Numbered from the stretch's first letter, positions 38,501-46,574 are shown. The stretch is DNA of 64,000 nt from Campylobacter sp. RM5004 (GCF_022369455.1 NZ_CP059599.1:1764409-1828408), one strand, 5' to 3'. Numbers and translations: made by a program. Notes: generated from the sequence alone by a model not told the origin.

Positions 38501-39409
38501 ACAGCAATAAACACAGCAAAAAATACGCTAAATCAAGCATTTTTTAACTATGTTTTAGAATGGAACAATATGCAAAAGCGTATGGGAGAGCTAAGAGATG
38601 AGGTAGCTAATGGTGGAGTTTGGATAAGAAATTACGGCGGAGCAAGTACATATTTAAAAGATAATAAAACCAAATATTATGAGCTACAAATCGGAGCTGA
38701 TAAGATTAGCGAATTTGATGATTTTAACGCTTACGCAGGAATAATTTTTACTAATTCTATTTATAAGCTAGATACTAAAAATATTTTAGAAGGTAAAGTA
38801 AAAGGCATAGGCGGGGGACTTTATTCAAGCTTTTTATTTAACAATGGCTTTTATATTGATATGATTGCAAAATATGCTGATTATAAAAACGACTACACCT
38901 TAACGCTAAACAATGGCAATAATAAAGCAGTTCATATTAAGGCAAACAATCATTCAAAAAACCTTGTAGCAAGTATTGAATTAGGCAATAGATTTTATAT
39001 GAATGATTATTATTTAGAGCCTAGCGTTGAGCTAATTAGTGGTTATGTAAGTGCTATTAAATTAGAAAATAAAGAAGAGCATATCAAGCTAGAAAGCAAG
39101 AGCTTTATTCCACTAAACACAAAAACTATGCTAAGTTTTGGTAAGCAAAGTAGTGAGGATTCAAGATTTGGCTTTAGGTTTGGCGTTGGACTTGCAGCTG
39201 ATTTAATTAAAAGTGGCGATAAAACCATAAGAGATTTAAATGTTATAAGACAAATTGAAGGAAAAAAAGATGCAAGAATGCTAACAAATGCTTCATTTAA
39301 CTACTACTTTACGAATAATCTAAGATTAATGACCGAGTTTGAAAGAACATTTTTTGGTGATTTGAATGTGGATTATTCATTTAATATGACTTTAAGAAAG
39401 AGCTTTTAA
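35561..39409 (+). CDS. S6-family (IgA1 protease-like) serine protease autotransporter
   Basis: About 1282 residues. The ATG at 35561 has AAGGA six bases upstream; the ATG at 35555 touches the SD. After a signal peptide comes a chymotrypsin-fold domain with His97 (LTAAHM), Asp157 (DFAALRM) and Ser279 (EGDSGSALY), numbered from 35555. A beta-helix-like passenger with Asn/Leu-rich repeats follows (to about residue 890), then a Pro-rich linker of about 80 residues with SEP/ENKPDIPL repeats (38210-38460), and an autotransporter barrel ending RKSF. It is secreted by the type V pathway; the target is unknown. Single gene. Confidence 0.9.
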   Translation: MLKKSLVLISILYSSLNASAVDKRFSYQDYLDFGANKGKFKAGATGLSVTSKDGKITVDSFAPMPMIDFGASNKTGVMKGEYSNIGANKVLTAAHMISEVIKDSHGNPYLVRQGTILEFGGVGSRVVSASNDFADYFGQDTPCQGKKCHRTDIEDFAALRMSKVNLNHKAELSPVKVYDENNKDISYENKTSTSGKAEYFNSDRYTLFVRSGTGYQKITENKNDAINIADASKYFTGGLVEISKEDSLKYERAIYTKGYYDDTGRVPFSSVGSEGDSGSALYVWDNQDKKWLMVGFAAATDCAGSSAADGNGQCTYMSYHGINYNTTEAFDKAHSVTSSANLSLDANSLKDGTNELEKTMGALSFKHYYDTKTANQTQANYNDRTKAMEKDKDIYIQGGSLTLSANADLGSSALIIKDNLTYDIKGNFDFLHGGLDIGNNSVVNYYAKTAKNDYLHKVGNGKLNIHSSSPNAGLRIGGGEVELHSTGWQNTFGSIYMTNNSSLKINNASQINTNYLYFGDNAGKFDLNGNSINFNNFYASDNNAVVTNTSTTLSTLNINKFATNESTNTIYHGNIKGNIKITQNHNNKTDKYAVYDGGLDIQDMEFKDGNLAFQGHPVVHNYVDTTTASKIKQSTGEDVFTTPTRLDQQDWEDRLYKMNSLTLNNANLDILKHSSVEIPIINSTSSTITIGKNLAYIDGLDGENIVYVPKSDSMAGSDEYESYHTNMKYQEKVSSGESVAKNIFINSDFDLKTNSKLSLLNGTNYKGKITADDTSSLEFNGAIINANINASSLNSNNTTYIYESTENALNISKSTSGANNTLLIQKDFLNGADKLLLASLANSTIVSENYFDIKGESSVFADLKPNVKYYDENGTAKWYLEKITTPSTPTDPSEPENKPDIPLTPIEPSKPVTPDIPLTPIEPSTPIEKPENKPDIPLIPLEPSTPITPSVPFDPKPENNPSNTETPGHYKEYFFVKEKETAINTAKNTLNQAFFNYVLEWNNMQKRMGELRDEVANGGVWIRNYGGASTYLKDNKTKYYELQIGADKISEFDDFNAYAGIIFTNSIYKLDTKNILEGKVKGIGGGLYSSFLFNNGFYIDMIAKYADYKNDYTLTLNNGNNKAVHIKANNHSKNLVASIELGNRFYMNDYYLEPSVELISGYVSAIKLENKEEHIKLESKSFIPLNTKTMLSFGKQSSEDSRFGFRFGVGLAADLIKSGDKTIRDLNVIRQIEGKKDARMLTNASFNYYFTNNLRLMTEFERTFFGDLNVDYSFNMTLRKSF

Positions 39410-39414
39410 TCTCT

Positions 39415-39452
39415 AATTCCTATTTTAAATTCCTAGAATTTAAAATAGGAAA
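39415..39452. repeat. Palindromic dispersed repeat
   Basis: AATTCCTATTTTAAATTC faces GAATTTAAAATAGGA across three bases, forming a ~15-bp hairpin right after the autotransporter stop; likely serves as its terminator. Confidence 0.75.
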
Positions 39453-39535
39453 TTCAAACTTCTAATAAAACAAAAATTAATAATAAATATTAATATGGAA
39501 AGACTATTGTTTTATTACAAATTTTAGGAGATTTT

Positions 39536-39907
39536 ATGAAAAAATTATTAAGTTTTATAATGCTTGTTTTTATGCTCGTTGCTTGTGGGGGCGATACCCC
39601 TGATGTTGTAGTTAAAAAATGTATGCAAGCATATATTAAAGAAGATGTAAAACAAGTTGCTAAATGTGCTTACTACAAAACAGAAGATGAAAGACAAAGA
39701 TATTTGAAAGAAGTCATTAATAGTATAAAAAGAGATAAAGAATTTATCAATACAAAAAGTGGCGTAAAAGTAATAGAAACTTCTATAGTAAATGAAGCTG
39801 AAAATGTAGCTCAGGTTAAAGTTGTAGTAATGTATAACAACGGCGATAAGGACAATGGTTTAATAGATTTAGTGAAAATAAATGGTTCTTGGTATGTGAA
39901 AAAGTAA
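39536..39907 (+). CDS. DUF4878 lipoprotein
   Basis: 123 residues, lipobox FMLVAC (Cys17), then the DUF4878 pattern: PDVVVKKCMQAYIKED, CAYYKTEDERQRYL, VAQVKVVVMYNNGD and a closing WYVKK. Close paralogue of 42151-42543 and more distant from 16767-17141. Members are small NTF2-like periplasmic lipoproteins of unknown role. Followed by a hairpin terminator shared with the paralogue at 42551. Confidence 0.85.
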   Translation: MKKLLSFIMLVFMLVACGGDTPDVVVKKCMQAYIKEDVKQVAKCAYYKTEDERQRYLKEVINSIKRDKEFINTKSGVKVIETSIVNEAENVAQVKVVVMYNNGDKDNGLIDLVKINGSWYVKK

Positions 39908-39927
39908 TTTTAGCTTAAAGCTTATTA

Positions 39928-39948
39928 GAATTTATCTTAGATAAATTC
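39928..39948. terminator. Perfect hairpin after DUF4878 gene
   Basis: GAATTTATCT-T-AGATAAATTC, ten-bp stem with one-base centre. Same sequence is at 42553-42573 after the paralogous gene. Confidence 0.65.
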
Positions 39949-39959
39949 CAAACTCATAT

Positions 39960-39988
39960 GGATTTAAATTCCACTAGAATTTAAATCC
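39960..39988. repeat. Hairpin GGATTTAAATTC/GAATTTAAATCC
   Basis: Twelve-bp perfect stem with a five-base loop between convergent genes; related in sequence to the dispersed repeat. Confidence 0.6.
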
Positions 39989-40014
39989 GTAAATTACGCA
40001 AATAATTTCATAAA

Positions 40015-40578
40015 TTAATAGTATCTACTATTACCTAGAGAAAATAAAGCAGCTCCTAAAACAAACATAGAAATTAATTTTATAATAATTGCAACAGCAG
40101 CAATAGCACCGATTACAATTAAAATGTTTTTTAATTTTCTTGCTCTAATACCTGTTATAGGTGTAACTTCGTATTTAGTAAAAAATTCTTTTAATAATAC
40201 AAACTTATAACTCGCAGCCACAATCATAGTAATAGAAATATATATAAAAGAAGCACCAAAAAACGATGTTAGCCACCAAATAACACTTGAACCTAATGTA
40301 AAAGCTAAAACTAAAATTGCAGTATGAATCCACATTGACCTATAAGCATACGCAAAATAGCTAAAAATCATAGTAGGTAGGCTAAAATCTTTTAATCTAA
40401 AAGAATATTTAGCTATATTTGATTCGCCATTATTTGTATAGTATTTTGCTGCATCGCATAGTTCATCAACAATTTCTGCATTTGGTAATTCACCGAAAAA
40501 ATCAGCTAATTTTGTCCTTAATTCAGCTTTATTTTTTACTAATTCTTTAGCATTATCACTAATCATAAACTCAGTCAT
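40015..40578 (-). CDS. Membrane protein of unknown function
   Basis: 187 residues with a soluble N-terminal ~65 residues and about four membrane helices in the rest. No family recognised. Second gene of a two-gene unit behind the TM2-domain gene, 13 bases away. Confidence 0.65.
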   Translation of the reverse strand: MTEFMISDNAKELVKNKAELRTKLADFFGELPNAEIVDELCDAAKYYTNNGESNIAKYSFRLKDFSLPTMIFSYFAYAYRSMWIHTAILVLAFTLGSSVIWWLTSFFGASFIYISITMIVAASYKFVLLKEFFTKYEVTPITGIRARKLKNILIVIGAIAAVAIIIKLISMFVLGAALFSLGNSRYY

Positions 40579-40591
40579 TTTAAGTTCCTTG

Positions 40592-40966
40592 TTATATCAT
40601 TTGTGATATTTTTTGATAATTGTCATTTTGCACTGCTTTATATACAAAATATAAATCTATCAAAACATAAATTCCTAATGCCCATAAAACAAAAACACCT
40701 ATAAAAATAAAAGTTGTAATACAACCAATAATAAAAAGTGCTAATTTTAAAATACCAAGTCCGAAGCTGCCTTGATAAAACCTATCAACACCAAGCCAAC
40801 CAAAGAAAAATCCTAAAACAACAGCTAAAATAGGGCTTTTAAGCGGTATTAAAGGCAAATTTTTAAGCTTTTCTTCACTGATATTATCTAGCTTGTCATT
40901 TAGCATAAATTTTTGTTCGTTAGAAATTTTGCCATCAAGCAACATTAAAACAGAATTTTTATCCAT
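40592..40966 (-). CDS. TM2-domain membrane protein
   Basis: 124 residues. Two membrane helices joined by the TM2 pattern (FFGWLGVDRFYQGSFGLGILKL). The soluble N-terminus (about 40 residues) resembles a helical adaptor. Function unknown. Its promoter has a nine-base G tract touching the -10 box. Confidence 0.8.
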   Translation of the reverse strand: MDKNSVLMLLDGKISNEQKFMLNDKLDNISEEKLKNLPLIPLKSPILAVVLGFFFGWLGVDRFYQGSFGLGILKLALFIIGCITTFIFIGVFVLWALGIYVLIDLYFVYKAVQNDNYQKISQMI

Positions 40967-40996
40967 TTTTACTCCTTTTTTTGATTAAAAAAAGAG

Positions 40997-41011
40997 ATTA
41001 TACCCCCCCCC
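40997..41011 (-). promoter_or_regulatory. Phase-variable promoter candidate for the TM2 operon
   Basis: On the minus strand a G9 tract (41003-41011) directly abuts TATAAT (40997-41002). Changes in tract length would alter promoter geometry upstream of the -10 box. Confidence 0.65.
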
Positions 41012-41073
41012 TAAGTAAATATAAAGTAAATAATACAAAAGTATTTATAAAAAAATTACATATTTATTTTTCT

Positions 41074-41091
41074 AATTCCTATTTCAAATTC
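41074..41091 (-). repeat. Dispersed 18-bp repeat, exact inverted copy
   Basis: AATTCCTATTTCAAATTC, followed by CACGAAATTTTCATAG, i.e. half of the 52-bp element seen at 46475. Confidence 0.8.
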
Positions 41092-41156
41092 CACGAAATT
41101 TTCATAGTTAAAAAAATATTAATTTAAAAATCAAAAATTAAGCTAAATATAAGATT

Positions 41157-41171
41157 GGGGGGGGGTATTAT
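41157..41171 (+). promoter_or_regulatory. Phase-variable promoter candidate for the 41202 operon
   Basis: A G9 tract (41157-41165) directly abuts TATTAT (41166-41171), about 30 bases upstream of the start codon at 41202. Mirror image of the site at 40997-41011. Confidence 0.65.
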
Positions 41172-41201
41172 ATTTATTTTTAAAATATTTAAGGAGAATT
41201 A

Positions 41202-41846
41202 ATGAAAAAGTTATTAACAGCTAGTGTTTTTTGTAGCGTGGCATTATTTATAAGTGCTTGTTCTGATGAAAAAAAGGAATTAAGCCAAGATGCGTTTAAG
41301 TTTGATATTGAAACTAAAAGAACAAAATATGAAACATACAAACTCCTATCTCTAACTGCTAAAGATGATATTGAAATTAAAAGAATTACGACAAATAGTG
41401 ATGCTTGTAGAGTAACGGATTTTGTCTTAGCTGATTTAGATAAAAGAGCTAGAGTAGATTACGGAGTGTTATCACGCGAAACTCCAGCAAAAGTATGCTA
41501 CGATAATAAATTTATTTTTGATTGCAGAGATCTAGTTAAATGGGCAGAACTAAGCAAAGGAGATTGCGGTTATAAGTATAAATATGATATAGATGATAAA
41601 AGCGAAGATTATAAACTCATAAACGAAAGAGTAGAAAAAACAGAAAATAAAGAATATATTGAAAGTTGTGAAAGAGCAAAAAAAGTTGCTAAAGAAAAAT
41701 ACGATGGAAAATATTATTATGATTATAAAGTGCCAATGAAATTTGATGAAACTAAAGAATTTGTAATAATAGGCGATAAATGCTCTGACGTTGTAGAGTT
41801 TAGTGTTTATACAAATAAAGGCGTTGTAACTTATAGCGTTAAATAA
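41202..41846 (+). CDS. Lipoprotein of unknown function
   Basis: 214 residues, lipobox FISAC (Cys20). Two Cys-containing regions (near residues 66, 103, 111 and 122) probably form disulfides. No family recognised. First gene of a three-gene unit controlled by the G9 promoter. SD AAGGAG. Confidence 0.75.
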   Translation: MKKLLTASVFCSVALFISACSDEKKELSQDAFKFDIETKRTKYETYKLLSLTAKDDIEIKRITTNSDACRVTDFVLADLDKRARVDYGVLSRETPAKVCYDNKFIFDCRDLVKWAELSKGDCGYKYKYDIDDKSEDYKLINERVEKTENKEYIESCERAKKVAKEKYDGKYYYDYKVPMKFDETKEFVIIGDKCSDVVEFSVYTNKGVVTYSVK

Positions 41847-41880
41847 TAGCTTAGAAGTTACATAAAATTAAGGAGATTAA

Positions 41881-42135
41881 ATGAAAAAATACACGATTAA
41901 AACATTTATTATTAGTATTGTAACAAGCATTATAGGAGGTTTTTTTATTGCACCAATTATATTTATAAGCTGGGCGGGAGGTAATATAACAAGAGATTAT
42001 CGTTTAGATATGTATGATGCAGCTAGATTTTTTGGAACTACGGATAAATACTATATATCTTACATAATCGCCTTTGCAATAACATTTGTAATAACATTTG
42101 TGATAATGAATATTATAAAAAAGCGTAAAAATTAA
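41881..42135 (+). CDS. Small membrane protein
   Basis: 84 residues with two membrane helices (about 9-29 and 58-76). No family recognised. 34 bases after the lipoprotein gene, 15 before the DUF4878 gene, same operon. Confidence 0.65.
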   Translation: MKKYTIKTFIISIVTSIIGGFFIAPIIFISWAGGNITRDYRLDMYDAARFFGTTDKYYISYIIAFAITFVITFVIMNIIKKRKN

Positions 42136-42150
42136 TTAAAAGGAGAAAAA

Positions 42151-42543
42151 ATGAAAAAGTTATTAAGTTTTATAGCTGTTGCTTTTATGTTCGTTGCTTG
42201 TGGAAGTGAAACTCCTGAAGAAGTTGCTAAAAATTTTGCGAAGTTAGCGCTTGAAGGAGAAAATGAACAAGCTTTAAAGTGTGTTTATTTTAAATCAGAA
42301 GACGAAAAGCAAGAAAAAATAAAAGAAGCAATTAAGTATGAATATGGTGCAAAAGCGAAAAAAGAAGTTGCTGAAAAAGGTGGTATTCAATCAATAGAAG
42401 CAAGTAGATTAGAACAAATTGAAAATCTAGCTAAGGTTAAAGTTGTAGTAACATACAAAAATGGCGATGTAAAGGATAATAAATTAAATCTTATAAAGAT
42501 AAAAGATAAATGGTATATAAATAATAGTAATGACTATGATTAA
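42151..42543 (+). CDS. DUF4878 lipoprotein
   Basis: 130 residues, lipobox FMFVAC (Cys17), ETPEEVAKNFAKLALEGE, LKCVYFKSEDEKQEK and a closing KWYINN. Paralogue of 39536-39907. SD AAGGAG. Followed by the same kind of hairpin terminator. Confidence 0.85.
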   Translation: MKKLLSFIAVAFMFVACGSETPEEVAKNFAKLALEGENEQALKCVYFKSEDEKQEKIKEAIKYEYGAKAKKEVAEKGGIQSIEASRLEQIENLAKVKVVVTYKNGDVKDNKLNLIKIKDKWYINNSNDYD

Positions 42544-42550
42544 AATTTAT

Positions 42551-42575
42551 TGGAATTTATCTTAGATAAATTCCA
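42551..42575. terminator. Perfect hairpin after DUF4878 gene
   Basis: TGGAATTTATCT-T-AGATAAATTCCA, twelve-bp stem with one-base centre. Confidence 0.65.
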
Positions 42576-42584
42576 AAATCTATT

Positions 42585-42612
42585 ATTAGCTAAAGGAAAA
42601 CCTTTAGCTAAT
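42585..42612. terminator. Hairpin overlapping the end of the NrfD-like gene
   Basis: Twelve-bp stem ATTAGCTAAAGG/CCTTTAGCTAAT with a four-A loop; the stop codon of the membrane subunit gene lies within the stem. Confidence 0.7.
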
Positions 42613-43566
42613 GCAAACTTGCCCTGCATAAACGATAAAAAATCTTAACATTACTACACCAACTAGCACAGCAAGAGAGTTTATTATTATGAATGCAGGT
42701 TTATAAGCGTGGTTTTTAAGTGCTGTAATAGCTATTAAAATAGGTAAAATAAGCCCCGTTCCTAACACACCAAACCAAAATAATTTTGAATAAAACTCAT
42801 GAGCAAATATAGCCTTAAGTGAGATTAAACTCTCGCCCCCACTATAATACATTCCTACAAAAAGTAAAAGCAAGATAGGGATTTCAAGCATTATTGCTCT
42901 TAGATCTAAAACTAATAAATATTTTATGTTTTCTTTATTTAAATGAGCTTTAAAAAACAAAATCCCTACAAGTATATTTGCAGCTATTCCACATGAAAAC
43001 GCAGAAACTACAAAAAGTAATGGCAAAATCGGAGTATTCCATAAAGGAACTTTAGAAATCGCACTTAATAAAAATCCCGTATAAGCACCAACACATAAAG
43101 CTAAGAAAAACAATACATATTCAATCATCTTAGCAAAATTAGCCATTTTTCTTATGGAATTTGTAATAGGAATTAAGAACCTAAAATAAAGTTCAATCTC
43201 ACGCTCAAAAATGATTAACGCATACAAAAACGCTAAAGGTGTATAAACTAATAAAAATAAAACACCTAAAGTCATAACCGAAGTAAAATTGTATTTTATT
43301 AGCAATAAATAAAATGTAAAAGGCTTTCCTAAATCAACTATTAAAAGTAAAAGCCCTAAGCTAATAGCAAGTGGAGAAATTAATGCTCCTGCTTTAATCG
43401 TAGCATCCCAAATACTATTAGTATTGTGTGAAAATCTATTAAATTTCACTATTAATGAAACCATCAAACATCCAGCACTAAGCCCTGCTAAAAATAAATA
43501 TAGTGCAATCGGCCAAGGCCAGTAAATTTCATTATATTGAGCCAAACTTCCTGCCATATTATTCAT
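42604..43566 (-). CDS. NrfD/PsrC-type quinol-oxidising membrane subunit
   Basis: 320 residues with eight or more membrane helices, opening with NEIYWPWPIALYLFLAGLSAG as in PsrC/NrfD. It anchors the Mo-enzyme complex and oxidises menaquinol. Overlaps the ferredoxin gene by eight bases. A variant of the dispersed repeat lies inside it (43157-43174). Confidence 0.88.
   Translation of the reverse strand: MNNMAGSLAQYNEIYWPWPIALYLFLAGLSAGCLMVSLIVKFNRFSHNTNSIWDATIKAGALISPLAISLGLLLLIVDLGKPFTFYLLLIKYNFTSVMTLGVLFLLVYTPLAFLYALIIFEREIELYFRFLIPITNSIRKMANFAKMIEYVLFFLALCVGAYTGFLLSAISKVPLWNTPILPLLFVVSAFSCGIAANILVGILFFKAHLNKENIKYLLVLDLRAIMLEIPILLLLFVGMYYSGGESLISLKAIFAHEFYSKLFWFGVLGTGLILPILIAITALKNHAYKPAFIIINSLAVLVGVVMLRFFIVYAGQVCIS
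43157..43174. repeat. Variant 18-bp repeat inside the membrane subunit gene
   Basis: GAATTTGTAATAGGAATT on the plus strand; read on the minus strand it codes Ile-Pro-Ile-Thr-Asn-Ser, so orientation and frame differ from the EFEIGI copies. Confidence 0.65.
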
Positions 43567-44119
43567 AGCGTCCTCCTTTTGTGTTTTTTATAAAGCCAAG
43601 TTTTGGTTTCGTTCCTAAATGAGCTTTCGGATACTCAACGCTTTTACTTGCTAAAACTTTGTTAATTTCTGAATTGCTATCGTTTATATCTCCAAAAATT
43701 AGTGCATCAGTAGGACATACACTTACGCATGCTGGAGTTGCACCTTTTCTGTTTGGATAGCAAAAAGTGCATTTATCAATCGCTTTTGTAATAGGATTAA
43801 CAAATCTTGCATTGTATGGACATGCTAGAACGCAGTATTTACAAGATACGCATAATTTTTCATCAATTAAAGTTATTCCATTTGCTAGTTTAAAACTAGC
43901 TCCCGTAGGACATACGCTAACACACGGGCTATCTTCGCACATTACACAACTTGCCCTTGTAAAATCTGTTTTAAGATTTGGAAAAACTCCGCTCATTTTC
44001 GCATGAACTTGAACTCTAAAAACTCCACTTGGAATTTGATTTTCGTTCTTACACGCAACGCTACAAGCCTGACAACCTATACATAAATTTTCATCGTGAA
44101 TCATTACAAACTTTTTCAT
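43559..44119 (-). CDS. Four-cluster 4Fe-4S ferredoxin subunit (PsrB/PhsB type)
   Basis: 186 residues with four Cys clusters in the order CIGCQACSVAC, CVMCEDSPCVSVCP, CVSCKYCVLACP and CTFCYPNRK...CVSVCP. It shuttles electrons from the membrane subunit to the catalytic subunit. Starts 3 bases after the catalytic gene's stop. Confidence 0.93.
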   Translation of the reverse strand: MKKFVMIHDENLCIGCQACSVACKNENQIPSGVFRVQVHAKMSGVFPNLKTDFTRASCVMCEDSPCVSVCPTGASFKLANGITLIDEKLCVSCKYCVLACPYNARFVNPITKAIDKCTFCYPNRKGATPACVSVCPTDALIFGDINDSNSEINKVLASKSVEYPKAHLGTKPKLGFIKNTKGGRYE

Positions 44120-44121
44120 TT

Positions 44122-46380
44122 TTATACCCTTTTAATATCTACGCCTATATTTGTAACCATTGTGCTACATATATGACCACTTTTTGAGCCTAATAAAATA
44201 CTATCATTTGCACCAACTTCGTGAATGTTTTTAAGTGCTGGAGTAACACGACCAAAGCCATGATAAATAAACAATGTATCAGGGCGAATGCCTTGCGTTA
44301 GCATAAGTTTTACTTGTATTTTGCCAAATTCGTTTTCTAAATATACTATATCGCCATCTTTTAAGCCTAATTCTTTAGCTTTAGACTCATTTATCCATAC
44401 AGGACTTTCACTCATTAATTCATTTAAAATAGGGATATTTTGAGTATGAGCGTTTGTATGAATTGGAGTTTTTCCACTTGTTAGGCAAAACTCATGGCCA
44501 TTAAATACATCATAATCAACCATATTTAAAGAGCCATGAGCTGGGAATAATTTTTCAACTTTTTCTATGAAAAGCTCTATTTTTTTACTAGGTGTCTTAA
44601 AGCTAATTAATGAACTAAGTTCGCCATTGCTATCAATTTTGTCTTTTATTTGTGGATAGGTTTTAGCAAATTCTTTTATTATTTTTGGCTCTCTTAAATA
44701 AAGGCTAGGAACCTTATAGGTAACTACGCCATCTTTTTTAAGATTTGCAAGTAAATCTACATTACCTTTAGCTTGTTGCATTCTGTATTCATCTATTGTT
44801 TTATAAGTGTAAAGCTCATCAATTTTCATAATACTTGCAAGCTCTTTAAATATATCAAAGCCACTTTTTGTATCGCCTATAACTTCTACGGCTTTATTTC
44901 TCATATAATAGCCATTTCCTACACCTAAAATGCTTTCATCTCTTTCTAAATATGAGCTCTCAGGCAATACCACATCAGCTAAATTACTAAAATCATTCAA
45001 ATACACATCAATGCTTACTATGAAATCTAATTTTTCTATGGCTTTTAAGCTCTCATTTACATTTGCAACATTTACTAAATGATTAAATCTAGTATTAACC
45101 CAAGCTTTAATAGGATATGGTTTTTCGCTTAAAATAGCAGGTGCAATATCCATTAAAACTCCGTGCTTTCTTGAAACAAAATAATTTTTACTTCCCTCTT
45201 CTCCTGCTCCATCAATTCTAGGAGTATTAGGAACTTTAAAAACATTGCTAGGATTATCAAGGGTAGGGAAAATGTTTTCGCCTATGATTTTGTTTAGATT
45301 ACTTGCATTTTTGCTAGTGTGAATGCCACCTTTTTTCTCATAATTTCCCATTAAAGCATTTGCTATTGCAATAGCTCTTGTGCGTTGATATTCTGCGTGA
45401 GTTGTTGTGGTTTTATGACCCCAGTCAATTACAACTTTTGGAGCGGCTTTATAGATTTCATCAGCAATTCGCTCAATCGTTTTAGCACTAATTCCTGTTA
45501 TATTTTCTTGCCATTTAGGGCTTGTATCTTTTACACTAGCTTTAAGCTCATCAAGTCCTATGCAATATTCTTTTACAAAGTCTTTATCATACTTTTCATC
45601 TCTTAGCCATACATGAATTAACGCCATTAAAAATGCCACATCAGTTCCTGGTTTTATAGGAAGCCATTCATCAGCCTTAGCTGCTACAACGCTAAATCTA
45701 GGCTCAAGGACGAGTAATTTTGTATCACTTGATGCTGCAAATTTGGCTAATTTTTTAGCATCACTTATAACAATACCTTCAAATAAATTATGACCGAAAT
45801 TTACAATATATTTTGCATTAGCAAAATCTCTTGATAAGCCACCACCATAGGTATGCTCTAAAACCATATTATAAGTAATCGGACAGCTTGAATAATGTGA
45901 AAATATATTAGGACTTCCGTAAGCACAGGCGAAATTACTCATATGAGTGTGAGATTCTCCGGCTTTGCTTGTAAATATTACGCTTTTTGCTCCATGCTTT
46001 TCTTTTATTTCGTTTAGCTTTGTAGCAACTAGGTTTAATGCCTCATCCCAACTAGCTTCACGCCATTTATTTTCTCCACGCTTTCCTACACGAATTAGTG
46101 GCTTTATAAGGCGATTTTTATCATAAAGCTGATTAATTCCTGCACCGCCCCTTGCACATACACTTGTTTTATTTGCGCTAAATTTTGGATTGCCATTAAT
46201 GAATACGCCTTTATTATCTTTAACGCTTACTTCAATAGGACAGCGAGTAGAACACATTTCACATACTGAAAAAACGCTTTTTCTATCCCCGTTTGTAAAT
46301 GCATTTGCACTTAAAACGGGCTTAATACAGGCTAATGAGCCTAAAAAGGCTGAGCTTTTTAAAAAATCTCTTCTTTTCAT
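44122..46380 (-). CDS. Molybdopterin oxidoreductase, thiosulfate/polysulfide reductase-like catalytic subunit
   Basis: 752 residues. A Tat signal (RRDFLK near residue 3-8) is followed by a 4Fe-4S site (Cys40, Cys43, Cys47, Cys75). The Mo ligand is Cys166 in HYSSCPIT, as in the PsrA/PhsA group rather than Ser in DMSO reductase. Together with the ferredoxin and NrfD-like genes downstream this is a periplasmic respiratory reductase for a sulfur compound, with thiosulfate, polysulfide or tetrathionate the likely substrates. The exact one cannot be set. Confidence 0.9.
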   Translation of the reverse strand: MKRRDFLKSSAFLGSLACIKPVLSANAFTNGDRKSVFSVCEMCSTRCPIEVSVKDNKGVFINGNPKFSANKTSVCARGGAGINQLYDKNRLIKPLIRVGKRGENKWREASWDEALNLVATKLNEIKEKHGAKSVIFTSKAGESHTHMSNFACAYGSPNIFSHYSSCPITYNMVLEHTYGGGLSRDFANAKYIVNFGHNLFEGIVISDAKKLAKFAASSDTKLLVLEPRFSVVAAKADEWLPIKPGTDVAFLMALIHVWLRDEKYDKDFVKEYCIGLDELKASVKDTSPKWQENITGISAKTIERIADEIYKAAPKVVIDWGHKTTTTHAEYQRTRAIAIANALMGNYEKKGGIHTSKNASNLNKIIGENIFPTLDNPSNVFKVPNTPRIDGAGEEGSKNYFVSRKHGVLMDIAPAILSEKPYPIKAWVNTRFNHLVNVANVNESLKAIEKLDFIVSIDVYLNDFSNLADVVLPESSYLERDESILGVGNGYYMRNKAVEVIGDTKSGFDIFKELASIMKIDELYTYKTIDEYRMQQAKGNVDLLANLKKDGVVTYKVPSLYLREPKIIKEFAKTYPQIKDKIDSNGELSSLISFKTPSKKIELFIEKVEKLFPAHGSLNMVDYDVFNGHEFCLTSGKTPIHTNAHTQNIPILNELMSESPVWINESKAKELGLKDGDIVYLENEFGKIQVKLMLTQGIRPDTLFIYHGFGRVTPALKNIHEVGANDSILLGSKSGHICSTMVTNIGVDIKRV

Positions 46381-46474
46381 AATTACTCCTTTTTGATACC
46401 TTGTTTTAATTACTATTAAATTATACTTAAATTATTTAATTAATTATAAAAATTATATATTTATTTATTTTTCT

Positions 46475-46526
46475 AATTCCTATTTCAAATTCTTGTGAAA
46501 TTTTCGTGGAATTTGAAATAGGAATT
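46475..46526. repeat. Complete 52-bp inverted-repeat form of the dispersed element
   Basis: Exact inverted 18-mer at 46475-46492 and exact direct 18-mer at 46509-46526, with a 16-base centre TTGTGAAATTTTCGTG. This is the cleanest full copy in the window; many other copies are one arm plus part of this centre. Confidence 0.9.
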
Positions 46527-46545
46527 AAGATTTTTTAAATTTTGC

Positions 46546-46574
46546 TTGACATTTAAATAATTTTTTTGTATTAT
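46546..46574 (+). promoter_or_regulatory. Sigma-70 promoter of the tRNA cluster
   Basis: TTGACA (46546-46551), 17-base spacer, TATTAT (46569-46574), with tRNA-Lys starting 27 bases later. Confidence 0.75.
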
